Shown here: one piece after another, positions 1 through 8,013 of the stretch
Numbering within the stretch: position 1 is the first letter of the stretch
Layout: each line of letters begins with the position of its first letter
From: an uncultured Geobacteraceae bacterium
Lineage (GTDB): Bacteria > Desulfobacterota > Desulfuromonadia > Geobacterales > Pseudopelobacteraceae
Assembly (NCBI GenBank): GCA_903875605.1
Contig: CAIQWT010000073.1
Location: forward strand, 1-34,648
Direction of reading: 5' to 3'
Length of the DNA stretch: 34,648 nucleotides
The notes under the pieces: model-generated
The model's database searches: none
What the model was told of the DNA's origin: nothing
The model's input: only the letters and a program-made list of their open reading frames with translations
Position numbers and translations under genes: made by a program

Positions 1-127
1 GGAGCAGGAAGTAATACACACTGGAGAAGATCCACCAGCCGAAAAGGAACGCTTGCTTTTTGTGATGCAACTCAATGAATTTCGGGTTCTTCGCGATTGA
101 TGCCCAGTCATACTGTTTTTCTGCCAT
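1..127 (-). CDS. DUF485 family membrane protein, N-terminal part (cut by window edge)
   Basis: The first 42 codons of a minus-strand gene are present. The protein begins MAEKQYDWASIAKNPKFIEL and runs into a hydrophobic stretch rich in F, W and Y. This short polar N-terminus with a basic patch before the first membrane segment is typical of DUF485 proteins, which are small inner-membrane proteins of about 100 residues. They are usually encoded just before an acetate/solute:sodium symporter (ActP/SSS family). The ATG at 125-127 is preceded by a clear AAAGGAG ribosome site. The gene lies 94 bp downstream of the IclR regulator on the same strand, so the two may be co-transcribed. The symporter itself would lie outside the window and is inferred only. 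Confidence 0.75.
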   Translation of the reverse strand, partial: MAEKQYDWASIAKNPKFIELHHKKQAFLFGWWIFSSVYYFLL

Positions 128-221
128 TAGTTACTCCTTTCACGTAAGTTGATACTGCACAATTGCGCACCTTCTCTGATACCGATTGAATTCTCCTTTC
201 GTAATAGATTTAACGCATAGA

Positions 222-986
222 TCAAGCAGTTATTTTCATATAGCCGAATTTCATGGAGAGTTCTTCGGCACCCTCAATCATGGATGGTATAATTTCCTGT
301 TCAAGACGATCCTGAAGCATCCTGAAAGACGGAGCCAGAAGGGTTAATGCTCCGACAACTTTTCCAGCATAATCTCGTATTACAACGGCAACGGCACAGA
401 TACCCTCACCCAGACCACCAAAATCAACCGCAACGCCTCTTTTTCGAATTTCGTCCAATTCCATTTCCAATGATTGTGGATCTGGAATATTTCTTTTTTT
501 ATTCATCTTATTACGCAGATCAATTGACGAAACTGATTTCAAAACCTTACCGGCGGCATTAGTAAAAAACGGAAAACGTTTGCCGACAAGATCAACGGCT
601 TTTACCTGTTGCAGAGAGTCAACCATATCAAGGAACAGTACTTCGTCATTATTCATAACGGTGATGTAGATCGCCTCATCAAGTTTTCGAGCAAGTTCCT
701 CCATAACAGGAAGAGCCAGACGGATAAGATTGGTACTTTTAAGTATATGCTGAGCCATCTGAAAAGCCTGTAAACCAAGAGAATATGTGCCACTTTGAGC
801 TGATCTCTCGACAAGGCCCTTATCCTCAAGTGTCGCGAGCAATCGAAAAGCCTTGTTGTGACTCAAATCAAGTTTTTTCTCTATAACAGTAATAGAGGGG
901 CTATCGCCATCCTGAGCAAGAGTTTCAAGGAGATCGATTGCTTTAATTACTGCCTGAACTGAATAAGCACCCTTTTCCCTTATCAT
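222..986 (-). CDS. IclR family transcriptional regulator
   Basis: A 254-residue DNA-binding regulator. Residues about 8-70 form the IclR-type winged helix (VQAVIKAIDLLETLA, then HNKAFRLLATLEDKGLVER). The rest is the IclR effector-binding domain, recognised by LGLQAFQMA, EAIYITVMN, PFFTNAAGKVL and the C-terminal GGLGEGICAVAVVIRDYAGK region. The length matches the family norm of about 250. IclR proteins bind small carboxylic or aromatic acids and repress or activate nearby catabolic or transport genes, and often their own gene. The downstream DUF485 gene suggests an organic-acid uptake target, which is inference. The ATG at 984-986 has an AAGGGG ribosome site. The effector cannot be read from the sequence. 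Confidence 0.93.
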   Translation of the reverse strand: MIREKGAYSVQAVIKAIDLLETLAQDGDSPSITVIEKKLDLSHNKAFRLLATLEDKGLVERSAQSGTYSLGLQAFQMAQHILKSTNLIRLALPVMEELARKLDEAIYITVMNNDEVLFLDMVDSLQQVKAVDLVGKRFPFFTNAAGKVLKSVSSIDLRNKMNKKRNIPDPQSLEMELDEIRKRGVAVDFGGLGEGICAVAVVIRDYAGKVVGALTLLAPSFRMLQDRLEQEIIPSMIEGAEELSMKFGYMKITA

Positions 987-1380
987 ATATGAATCCCCTT
1001 CGTAATTCTAACGTCATAAAATAAAAATCAAATGGGGTATTACATAGTTTTTTATGTATTTAGTACGATGTTATATATTTGTCAATATTTTTATTAACAT
1101 TCATAATTATTTTAAATTCGTAATTATAGGTTGTTACAAGCCATCTCAAAAAGTTTACCTTCATCAGTCACATTATATGGCAATATTATAGAGATTTTAA
1201 CAAATATGAATATATTCAGTGTTGATCATTTTATAAAATATATACACCATTTCAAAACGCATTTACTATTTAAGGAATGAACATTAAGAGAGATATAATT
1301 GTGGGGATAAGACTCAACCTGGAAGAAGGACTGATTAATTGCGATTGAGACAAGAATGTGAGCGGAAAAAGGATAAAATA
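987..1380. other. AT-rich intergenic region between the permease operon and iclR
   Basis: No gene is visible in these 394 bases. The iclR-proximal part carries the candidate promoter. The remainder holds two perfect 12-bp palindromes, TGAATATATTCA (1207-1218) and ATTTTATAAAAT (1228-1239), and one copy of the TTCGTAAT motif (1117-1124). No GC-rich hairpin with a T-run is present after the permease gene, so no intrinsic terminator for that operon can be shown. Short palindromes are common in sequence this AT-rich. Confidence 0.6.
1041..1085 (-). promoter_or_regulatory. Candidate iclR promoter with overlapping dyad
   Basis: On the minus strand a perfect TTGACA (1080-1085) is followed after 17 nt by TAAATA (1057-1062, only 3 of 6 consensus bases). 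Directly downstream, and overlapping the -10, is a dyad TACATA-N6-TATGTA (1041-1058), well placed to be an operator. The start codon of the IclR gene is about 55 bp further on. The -35 is convincing, the -10 is weak, and the operator role is a guess from position. Confidence 0.4.
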
Positions 1381-2235
1381 TTAACGTTTTACACGCGGAT
1401 CCAGTGCATCACGAATACCTTCACCAAGCAGATTGTAGGCAAGTACCGTCACCAGGATAGACAAACCTGGGAATAGCGATAACCACCAGGCAAATTCGAT
1501 ATAATCCTTGCCTGAAGTTAAAATATTGCCCCAGCTGGGAGTCGGTGGCTGAACACCTATTCCAAGAAATGATAGTGCAGATTCTGTTAAAATAGCTCCG
1601 GCAATACCGAGTGTTGCAGAGACAAGTACCGGCGATACGGCATTTGGAAAAATATGACGAAAAATGATACGCGTGTTAGAACAACCGATGCATCGAGCCG
1701 CAAGAATATAATCCATCTCACGAATGGAGAGCGTTTCCGCCCGAACCAACCGCGCCACCCCCATCCAACCTGTTAAACCTATGACCATCATGATGTACCA
1801 AATCGAAGGTTCCAGGAAGGTTATAATTGCGAGAATCAGGAAAAAGGCCGGAAAGCAGAGCATGATATCAACCAATCTCATCAAAGTTGCATCAATAATA
1901 CCGCTGAAATATCCTGAGACCAAACCGACTACAGTACCTATAGAAACAGCAATACCAACTGCAACAAAGCCAACCTTTAGAGATACACGCGAGCCGTACA
2001 GCACCCTGCTTAGCACATCCCTGCCCAGTTCGTCTGTGCCGAACCAGTGTTGCCAGGAAGGAGGTGAAAGGACCTTCCAGGCGTTGATGGCACTGGGGTC
2101 ATACGGGGAAATCAACGGAGCCAGCAGTGAAACAACAAAAAGTACCAGCACGATACCGCCGCCGAACAGCGCCAGACGATTGCGGCGGAGACGTGGCCAG
2201 AAAATAGATTTCAGATAGGAGTTTTTGAAACCCAT
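1381..2235 (-). CDS. Peptide/nickel-type ABC transporter permease, DppC-like
   Basis: Inner-membrane permease of the DppC/OppC family. It has an N-terminal transmembrane segment (LALFGGGIVLVLFVVSLLAP), the motif WFGTDELGRDVLSRVLYGSR just before the permease domain, and the EAA loop region around RLVRAETLSIREMDYILAARCIGCS. The end, LGEGIRDALDPRVKR, is characteristic of the family. I place the start at the ATG at 2233-2235, because a GAGAGGGG ribosome site lies just before it at the end of the DppB-like gene. A longer frame from an ATG at 2251-2253 would overlap that gene by 14 bases. With the upstream permease and binding protein it would form a pore for oligopeptides or similar solutes. Substrate specificity is not readable. 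Confidence 0.93.
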   Translation of the reverse strand: MGFKNSYLKSIFWPRLRRNRLALFGGGIVLVLFVVSLLAPLISPYDPSAINAWKVLSPPSWQHWFGTDELGRDVLSRVLYGSRVSLKVGFVAVGIAVSIGTVVGLVSGYFSGIIDATLMRLVDIMLCFPAFFLILAIITFLEPSIWYIMMVIGLTGWMGVARLVRAETLSIREMDYILAARCIGCSNTRIIFRHIFPNAVSPVLVSATLGIAGAILTESALSFLGIGVQPPTPSWGNILTSGKDYIEFAWWLSLFPGLSILVTVLAYNLLGEGIRDALDPRVKR

Positions 2236-2239
2236 CACC

Positions 2240-3220
2240 CTACCCCTCTCCATGGCGGATACGTGGATCGGCCAGTGCGTAGCTTATATCCGCAATAAGA
2301 TTACCAATCAGCGTCAGAAAAGCACCAATTACCAAAATGCCCATGACCACCGGGTAATCACGCGACATTACCCCTTGATAAAACAGCTGACCCATCCCAG
2401 GAATGGCAAAAATAGTTTCAAATATAACACTACCGCCAATTAAACCCGGGATAGAGAACCCTAGAAGAGTTATCAACGGTAAAAGTGCATTTCGCAGAGC
2501 ATGCTTATAAATAACCACACGCTCGGAGAGACCTTTGGCACGGGCGGTGGTTATATAATCCATACTGATGACATTTAACATGGCAGAACGCATATAGCGA
2601 GACAGGCCGGCCAGGCTTCCGAATGAGGCCACCATTACCGGCATAATCAGATGCTTAGCCATATCCCACAGATATGGAAGAGTTCCCCACGTATCACTTC
2701 CCAGGGTGTGTAGACCGGATATTGGCAACCAACCCAGCTTGACTCCGAAAAAATACATAAGCAATAGTGCCAGCCAGAATGTCGGCACGGCAAAACCGAC
2801 AAAGACGAATACTGTAATTCCCTTGTCAAGCCAGGTATCCCGGCTTGTGGCGGCCAGTATCCCGATTGGTATGGCCAGACCGAATTCCAGCAGCAGTGCG
2901 ATTACATTTAATGAAATAGTGACCGGAAGGCGTTCCTTTATCTTGTCCATAACCGACCTATTGTCTGATGAAAACGAGCGCCCAAGGTCAAGCTTGACTA
3001 TTTTACCTACCCAGCTGAAATACTGTTCATGCAGTGGTTTATCAAGTCCATAGAACTTTGTAAGACGTTCTTTGGCTTCCTTGCCAACCTTGGGATTCAT
3101 TGCCATCTGCATCTCTACCGGCTCACCGGGCGCAAGGTGGATGACAGTAAAAGTGATCAGTGTTATGCCTATCATCAGCGGAATCAGCATCAGGATGCGT
3201 TTAAAGAGATATGTTGTCAT
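2240..3220 (-). CDS. Peptide/nickel-type ABC transporter permease, DppB-like
   Basis: A 326-residue inner-membrane permease. The N-terminus [20 protein letters not shown] and the following [12 protein letters not shown] segment are hallmarks of DppB/OppB proteins. The EAA loop is seen in [27 protein letters not shown], and the C-terminus has [12 protein letters not shown]. Length and layout are normal for the family. It pairs with the DppC-like gene, whose ribosome site lies inside the last codons here. The start ATG at 3218-3220 lies 24 bp after the binding-protein gene and has no strong ribosome site, so translation probably depends on coupling within the operon. Confidence 0.94.
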   Translation of the reverse strand: MTTYLFKRILMLIPLMIGITLITFTVIHLAPGEPVEMQMAMNPKVGKEAKERLTKFYGLDKPLHEQYFSWVGKIVKLDLGRSFSSDNRSVMDKIKERLPVTISLNVIALLLEFGLAIPIGILAATSRDTWLDKGITVFVFVGFAVPTFWLALLLMYFFGVKLGWLPISGLHTLGSDTWGTLPYLWDMAKHLIMPVMVASFGSLAGLSRYMRSAMLNVISMDYITTARAKGLSERVVIYKHALRNALLPLITLLGFSIPGLIGGSVIFETIFAIPGMGQLFYQGVMSRDYPVVMGILVIGAFLTLIGNLIADISYALADPRIRHGEG

Positions 3221-3244
3221 GATAAGTAAATGATTACTCTTGAT

Positions 3245-4879
3245 TTAAGGCACATAAACTTGCTCTTTCTTCGGCACAAACCAGCGGTTCTGGTTATGTC
3301 CAATACCAGCCGGAGCAGGCTCTACTCCACGAATTCTGGCACTTACAACTGGGAGTGCATCGGGGACATACAGAAAAGTATAAGGCTGTTCATCGGCAAG
3401 TATTTCCTGAATTCTAAAATACGCTTTTTTACGTTTTTCGACATCAAAGGTGTTGCGTCCATCGACCAATAGTCGGTCGACCTCAGCATTATTGAAGCCG
3501 ATAAAATTCAATTCTCCCGGTTTGTTCTTGCTCGAGTGCCAGATATCATACATATCTGGATCCTGCGAGATACTCCAGGCCAGCATAACGACTTCAAAAT
3601 TACCTTTATTGACAAATTCTTTCAAAAAAGCGGCCCACTCAACGATACGGATCTTCACGTCAATACCAACCTGACGCAAACGCTGCTGTACAATCTGAGC
3701 GGTCATCAGTCGCTGCTGGTTTCCCTGATTGGTAAGAATAGTAAACTTGAATTGCTTACCATCCTTTACCAGAATTCCATCACTGTTTTTTTCCTTCCAG
3801 CCAGCCTGTGCCAGCAACTCTACTGCCATCTTGGGATTATAGCCAATATCTTTTACCGCCGGATTGTAGGCCCAGCGGCCCGGTACAATCGGGCCGTGCG
3901 CTTTTTGTCCCATTCCGAACAGTACACCCTGAATCAACTCATCCTTATCGATAGCAGCAGTCATTGCCTGTCGAATGCGCTTATCGCCAAAAAGCGGATG
4001 GCGCAGATTGTATCCCATGTACAGATAACTAGAAGACGGATAACGATATTTGTTGAATCTGGAGGTAAAGCTTTCAGTTCCCGTCTGGCGGGAATATTGG
4101 ACAGGGGTCAAACTCATCAGATCGATGGCGCCTGCCTTCAATTCCATATACATGGTAGAACTATCTGGAATTATGCGATAAATAAACCGATCAATATACG
4201 GACGACCTTCGAAATATTCCTTATTGGATTCCAGCACAATTTTTTGTCCCGAAACCCACTCCTTGAATCGATAAGGACCGGTGCCTACAGGGTTACGAGA
4301 CAGTGGACTCTTGGTAATATCCTTTCCTTTTAATAGATGTGCCGGAAGTATATTAACACCCCATGACGCCAGAGCAGGTGCAAAGGGCGAATCATATGTA
4401 ACTTGTATTGTGTGGGAATCCGGAGCCGTAATATTTTTGACCTGCTTAAAATCTTCGGCATAGGCGGTGGGGGTTTTAGGGTCAATAGTGACCTGATAGG
4501 TATACAGTACATCATAAGATGTAAGTGGTTTTCCGTCATGCCACTTGACCCCGCGGTGAAGATGGAACGTTATAGTCAGCCCATCACTGGAAATTTCATA
4601 TGACTTTGCCAGATCACCGACGATATTCAGGTTTTTATCATATTTAACGAGTCCATTGTAGATCTGACCTGCAACTGCGTGGGAAGACGAATCTGAAGCA
4701 AGAAGGGGAATAAGAGTTGATGCCTCACCTATGGTGCCTTCTACAAGCGCGTCACCGGTGGCAGGAATAGCAGATGCAGCAGCTGGTGCGGGTTTAGTTT
4801 CTGATCGGTTACACGCCAAAAGAAAAGCACTGAAGAGCAGCGCCATCATCAGGCATCGCATGCCTGGAGATGGTGTCAT
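3245..4879 (-). CDS. Solute-binding lipoprotein of a peptide ABC transporter (SBP family 5)
   Basis: A 544-residue periplasmic binding protein of the DppA/OppA family. A lipoprotein signal ends in a lipobox LLAC (Cys23 from the first Met, Cys17 if Met7 is used), so it is probably membrane-anchored. Family 5 features follow: PLLASDSSSHAVAGQIYNGLVKYD, then GLTITFHLHRGVKWHDGKPL, the NPVGTGPYRFKEW segment, and the RIRQAMTAAIDKDEL region. Its start ATG overlaps the stop of the upstream TPR gene as ATGA, implying translational coupling. The ligand may be peptides, nickel chelates or other solutes. No ATPase gene of the transporter is present in this operon within the window. Confidence 0.94.
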   Translation of the reverse strand: MTPSPGMRCLMMALLFSAFLLACNRSETKPAPAAASAIPATGDALVEGTIGEASTLIPLLASDSSSHAVAGQIYNGLVKYDKNLNIVGDLAKSYEISSDGLTITFHLHRGVKWHDGKPLTSYDVLYTYQVTIDPKTPTAYAEDFKQVKNITAPDSHTIQVTYDSPFAPALASWGVNILPAHLLKGKDITKSPLSRNPVGTGPYRFKEWVSGQKIVLESNKEYFEGRPYIDRFIYRIIPDSSTMYMELKAGAIDLMSLTPVQYSRQTGTESFTSRFNKYRYPSSSYLYMGYNLRHPLFGDKRIRQAMTAAIDKDELIQGVLFGMGQKAHGPIVPGRWAYNPAVKDIGYNPKMAVELLAQAGWKEKNSDGILVKDGKQFKFTILTNQGNQQRLMTAQIVQQRLRQVGIDVKIRIVEWAAFLKEFVNKGNFEVVMLAWSISQDPDMYDIWHSSKNKPGELNFIGFNNAEVDRLLVDGRNTFDVEKRKKAYFRIQEILADEQPYTFLYVPDALPVVSARIRGVEPAPAGIGHNQNRWFVPKKEQVYVP

Positions 4880-6582
4880 TTTTCGCTCTGCTCCCCTTTA
4901 AGCTTGTGCATCTTGTCTACAAGATCTTTGCGCTCCGGAGCAAGTTCAAGTGCTCTTTGATATTGCTTCAGTGCTTTTTTAGGATTCCGGCGAGCGGTAT
5001 ATACATCGCCAAGGTGTTCCACTATAGTGGAATCATCATCAACCAGACTTATTGCCTCTTCCAAAGCCCTGGCAGCATCGTCATAACGCTTTAGCTTAAA
5101 ATAAGTCCAGCCGAGACTATCAAGAATAAAGGCATCACGCGGGCGTATTGCTACTGCCTGCTTGATGTATTTTAGTGCCTCCTCAAGGTGAACGCCCATT
5201 TCAGCGTACGAATAACCCAGATAGTTTAGGGCCTGGGCATCTTTGGGATCAAGTTGTAAGACCTGTTTCATCCGATTAATGGATTCCGTTCGTTTGCCAA
5301 GCTTGTCCAACAGAACACCGATCCTGAAGTGCAGGCGAGATTCTTTCTGAAACAGCTGCTCGTTCTCAAGGAGAATATCGAGACCCGCTTGAGGTCTGTC
5401 AATGGATTCATACAGAGCCGACAAGTTCAGATATAATTCAAAATTGCCCTTGTTAGCTTGAATTGCTTCCTGGAGGACTGCAATTGCCGCATCTGGTTTC
5501 CCCTGTTCCTTCATTATCAGGGCGATGTGACTGACAGCCTCAAAATATTGAGCTGAACTTTTTGATATTTTACTGAATTCGACAGCCGCTTTTTCAAGTT
5601 CATCTTTTTCTTCAAAAGCTATGCCCCGGTAAAGTCGAATATTGTCTGCAGCTGGGTCTTTTTCAAGCAAATCGCCAAAAACAATAATTGCATCGTCATA
5701 CTGTTCAAGCTCAAGGTGTACCAACCCAAGTTTTCGCAAAGTTTCCTGTCCACCAAGCCCGGATTGAGCTGCCATCCTCAAATACTCCAATGCCTCAGTA
5801 AATCGGCGCTGTTGGAGCAATAACTGGATCAGCCGCTGTAGAACGGCAGCGCGTTGTTCGTCCTGTTCAAGCAGGGATCGGTAAGTTTCTATTGCGTGTG
5901 GGTAATCGCCTAAAGCCTCATACGTTGCGGCCATATCTATAACAGCCTGGTCAAATTCAGGTCTCAATTCAAGTACTCTGGTAAAATATCCGAGGGCATC
6001 TCGATAGAGCTTCATCTGGCTATATGTGCGTCCCAGATAATAATAGCCGAGAATGGAATCCGGGTTAAGCTTGACAAGCGCTTTTAGAGTGGCGACAGCT
6101 TCTTCATATTCAAACAGTCGAGTCAATGACAGAGCCAGATGAAGATAGGCATCTTCTTTGGATGGGTCAATCTTGACAGCCTTACGCAGATAGTCAGCAG
6201 CTTCCCAATCTTTCCCTGCCGAAGACATCAAAACGCCACCAAGCACAAACGGAGGGCGATAGGAAGGATCAAGGGCTATTGCCTTGTTGATATATTCAAG
6301 CGCTTCAGGTATCTGACCTATTTTGAGTTTAATGTCAGCGACTTCACCATGCAATCTGGCTGAGTCAGGCTCAAGTGTTATTGCTTCACGCAGCAGATTC
6401 AAGGCAGACGGATAGTCACCATCATGAGCAGCAATCCTCGCACGGGAGAAAAGATACAATGAGCGGGCATGATTGTCCTGAATCCTGGGGGTGAGGTCCT
6501 GGGTGTTTTCGGGAGAAGGAGCGACGCCTGCGCACGCAGTGAGAAGCAAGAGAAACAGCAGAATGGTCAACCGCATATGCAT
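4876..6582 (-). CDS. TPR-repeat lipoprotein
   Basis: A protein of about 570 residues built almost wholly from tetratricopeptide repeats (recurring A-x-x-Y/L and D/N-P-x-x motifs such as LEPDSARLHGEVADIKLKIG, LDPKDAQALNYLGYSYAEMG). TPR arrays act as scaffolds for protein complexes. The N-terminus MHMRLTILLFLLLLTACAG is a lipoprotein signal with lipobox LTAC. I therefore prefer the ATG at 6580-6582, giving a normal-length signal. An in-frame ATG at 6625-6627 would add 15 residues before it. No good ribosome site precedes any candidate start. Similar lipoproteins occur in deltaproteobacteria, but their job is unknown. The ATGA overlap with the binding-protein gene ties it to the transporter operon. 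Confidence 0.88.
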   Translation of the reverse strand: MHMRLTILLFLLLLTACAGVAPSPENTQDLTPRIQDNHARSLYLFSRARIAAHDGDYPSALNLLREAITLEPDSARLHGEVADIKLKIGQIPEALEYINKAIALDPSYRPPFVLGGVLMSSAGKDWEAADYLRKAVKIDPSKEDAYLHLALSLTRLFEYEEAVATLKALVKLNPDSILGYYYLGRTYSQMKLYRDALGYFTRVLELRPEFDQAVIDMAATYEALGDYPHAIETYRSLLEQDEQRAAVLQRLIQLLLQQRRFTEALEYLRMAAQSGLGGQETLRKLGLVHLELEQYDDAIIVFGDLLEKDPAADNIRLYRGIAFEEKDELEKAAVEFSKISKSSAQYFEAVSHIALIMKEQGKPDAAIAVLQEAIQANKGNFELYLNLSALYESIDRPQAGLDILLENEQLFQKESRLHFRIGVLLDKLGKRTESINRMKQVLQLDPKDAQALNYLGYSYAEMGVHLEEALKYIKQAVAIRPRDAFILDSLGWTYFKLKRYDDAARALEEAISLVDDDSTIVEHLGDVYTARRNPKKALKQYQRALELAPERKDLVDKMHKLKGEQSEK

Positions 6583-6708
6583 CGGGAAAAAGTCCATTTC
6601 GAAAAAAAAAGTATGAATTACTAACATGAATCAAATTATTGGTCAAACGATAATAATAATTGAAATGTAGCAGTTGACATCAACCTCTTCTGGATGGAAT
6701 ATGCAGAC

Positions 6709-8013
6709 ATGAATCACACGATACTCTTTCTAATTCTTGTGCTACTGTTGGTAGCTGCAAACGGTTTTTTTGTTGCTGCCGAATTTTCACTTGTTTCAGT
6801 GAGGCGCTCGCGGGTAGTTTCACTTGCAGAAAGTGGGGATGCCCGTGCTTTAACACTGCTGGGCCTGCTCGACAATCTTAACTCCTATATTTCCGCTACT
6901 CAACTTGGTATTACCATGGCATCTCTGGCTCTTGGCTGGATTGGTGAACCGGCACTCTCCAGGCTACTTGAAGCACCTCTGCATGGCCTTGTATCTGATG
7001 CCGTACGCCATACAATTGCGTTTAGCGGCGCTTTCACAATTATAACCTTTCTGCATATCGTGCTCGGCGAACTAGCTCCTAAAACTCTGGCACTGGATCG
7101 AGCTGAGCGTGTTGCCCTCGCAATTGCTTGGCCTCTGCGACTTTTTCACACGCTGTTCAGTTGGCCGATTCAGGTATTGGACTATGCCGGCAGATCCACC
7201 GTAAGATTGCTCGGACTACAAAGTTCACCTGACCATGCCAGTGTTTATACTGTCGATGAATTACGTCAGATTATTAACATTTCTCATACAAGTGGCACGC
7301 TGGAGACCGATGAACAGCAACTTCTTCATCGCATTTTTGAATTTTCCGATTCTGAAGTTCAGGACGTCATGATTCCACGAAATGCAGTATCTGCCCTTCC
7401 CTTCACCGCAACACTTGCAGAAACACTATCAGCCTTTAATTCACTGGGCTATTCACGCATACCGGTCTATCAGGATCAGTTAGATAATATTATCGGCATT
7501 GTTGTCAGAAGAGACCTTGAACCTTTCTTGTCACATCCGTATTTACACGATTTCAATCTTGCCGCATTAATCCACCAACCTCGCTTTATTCCGGCTAATG
7601 CTCAGCTGAGTGCCGCCCTGAAACAGATGCAGACCGCACGCACACATATGATCTTTGTCGTGGATGAATATGGTGATTTTGAAGGCATAATTACTTTAGA
7701 AGACCTGCTTGAAGAGATTGTTGGAGAGATTGATGATGAAAATGACGAAATTTCCCCTGATCAGTGTATTGAGGACAATAATGATTATCTGATCGACGGT
7801 ATGCTGACAGTGCGAGAAGTAAATCTCAGGCTTAATCTGAATCTGCCGGAAGAAGCCCCATATACAACAATTGCCGGTTTTCTACTCGCGCAGACCGGAC
7901 ATTTGATGTCGCAGGGTGAAAGCATCCTGTTTCAGAATACCCGCTTTACGGTGGAAAGTGTCGATTTGAAAAGAATCCGTCGAGTAAGAGTCGCATCAAC
8001 GAGGCCGTTATAG
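6709..8013 (+). CDS. CNNM/CorC-HlyC type membrane protein with CBS domains
   Basis: A 434-residue protein with three parts: an N-terminal CNNM (DUF21) membrane domain (residues about 1-185, starting NHTILFLILVLLLVAANGFFVAAEFSL and including the LGWIGEPALSRLLE segment and the LGELAPKTLAL motif); a pair of CBS domains (about 210-335, with DVMIPRN and VVDEYGDFEGIITLEDLLEEIVGEI); and a C-terminal CorC_HlyC domain (about 350-430). Family members are implicated in magnesium or other cation export and were once called hemolysins; a toxin role is not implied. I choose the ATG at 6709 because GGA sits about 10 bases upstream. An in-frame ATG at 6694 would add five residues. Its stop overlaps the start of the next gene. 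Confidence 0.93.
   Translation: MNHTILFLILVLLLVAANGFFVAAEFSLVSVRRSRVVSLAESGDARALTLLGLLDNLNSYISATQLGITMASLALGWIGEPALSRLLEAPLHGLVSDAVRHTIAFSGAFTIITFLHIVLGELAPKTLALDRAERVALAIAWPLRLFHTLFSWPIQVLDYAGRSTVRLLGLQSSPDHASVYTVDELRQIINISHTSGTLETDEQQLLHRIFEFSDSEVQDVMIPRNAVSALPFTATLAETLSAFNSLGYSRIPVYQDQLDNIIGIVVRRDLEPFLSHPYLHDFNLAALIHQPRFIPANAQLSAALKQMQTARTHMIFVVDEYGDFEGIITLEDLLEEIVGEIDDENDEISPDQCIEDNNDYLIDGMLTVREVNLRLNLNLPEEAPYTTIAGFLLAQTGHLMSQGESILFQNTRFTVESVDLKRIRRVRVASTRPL

Noticed and set aside
3536-4333. A 265-codon plus-strand frame opposite the binding-protein gene
   Set aside because: It lies entirely antisense to a well-supported solute-binding protein and has no recognisable motif; it is a shadow frame.
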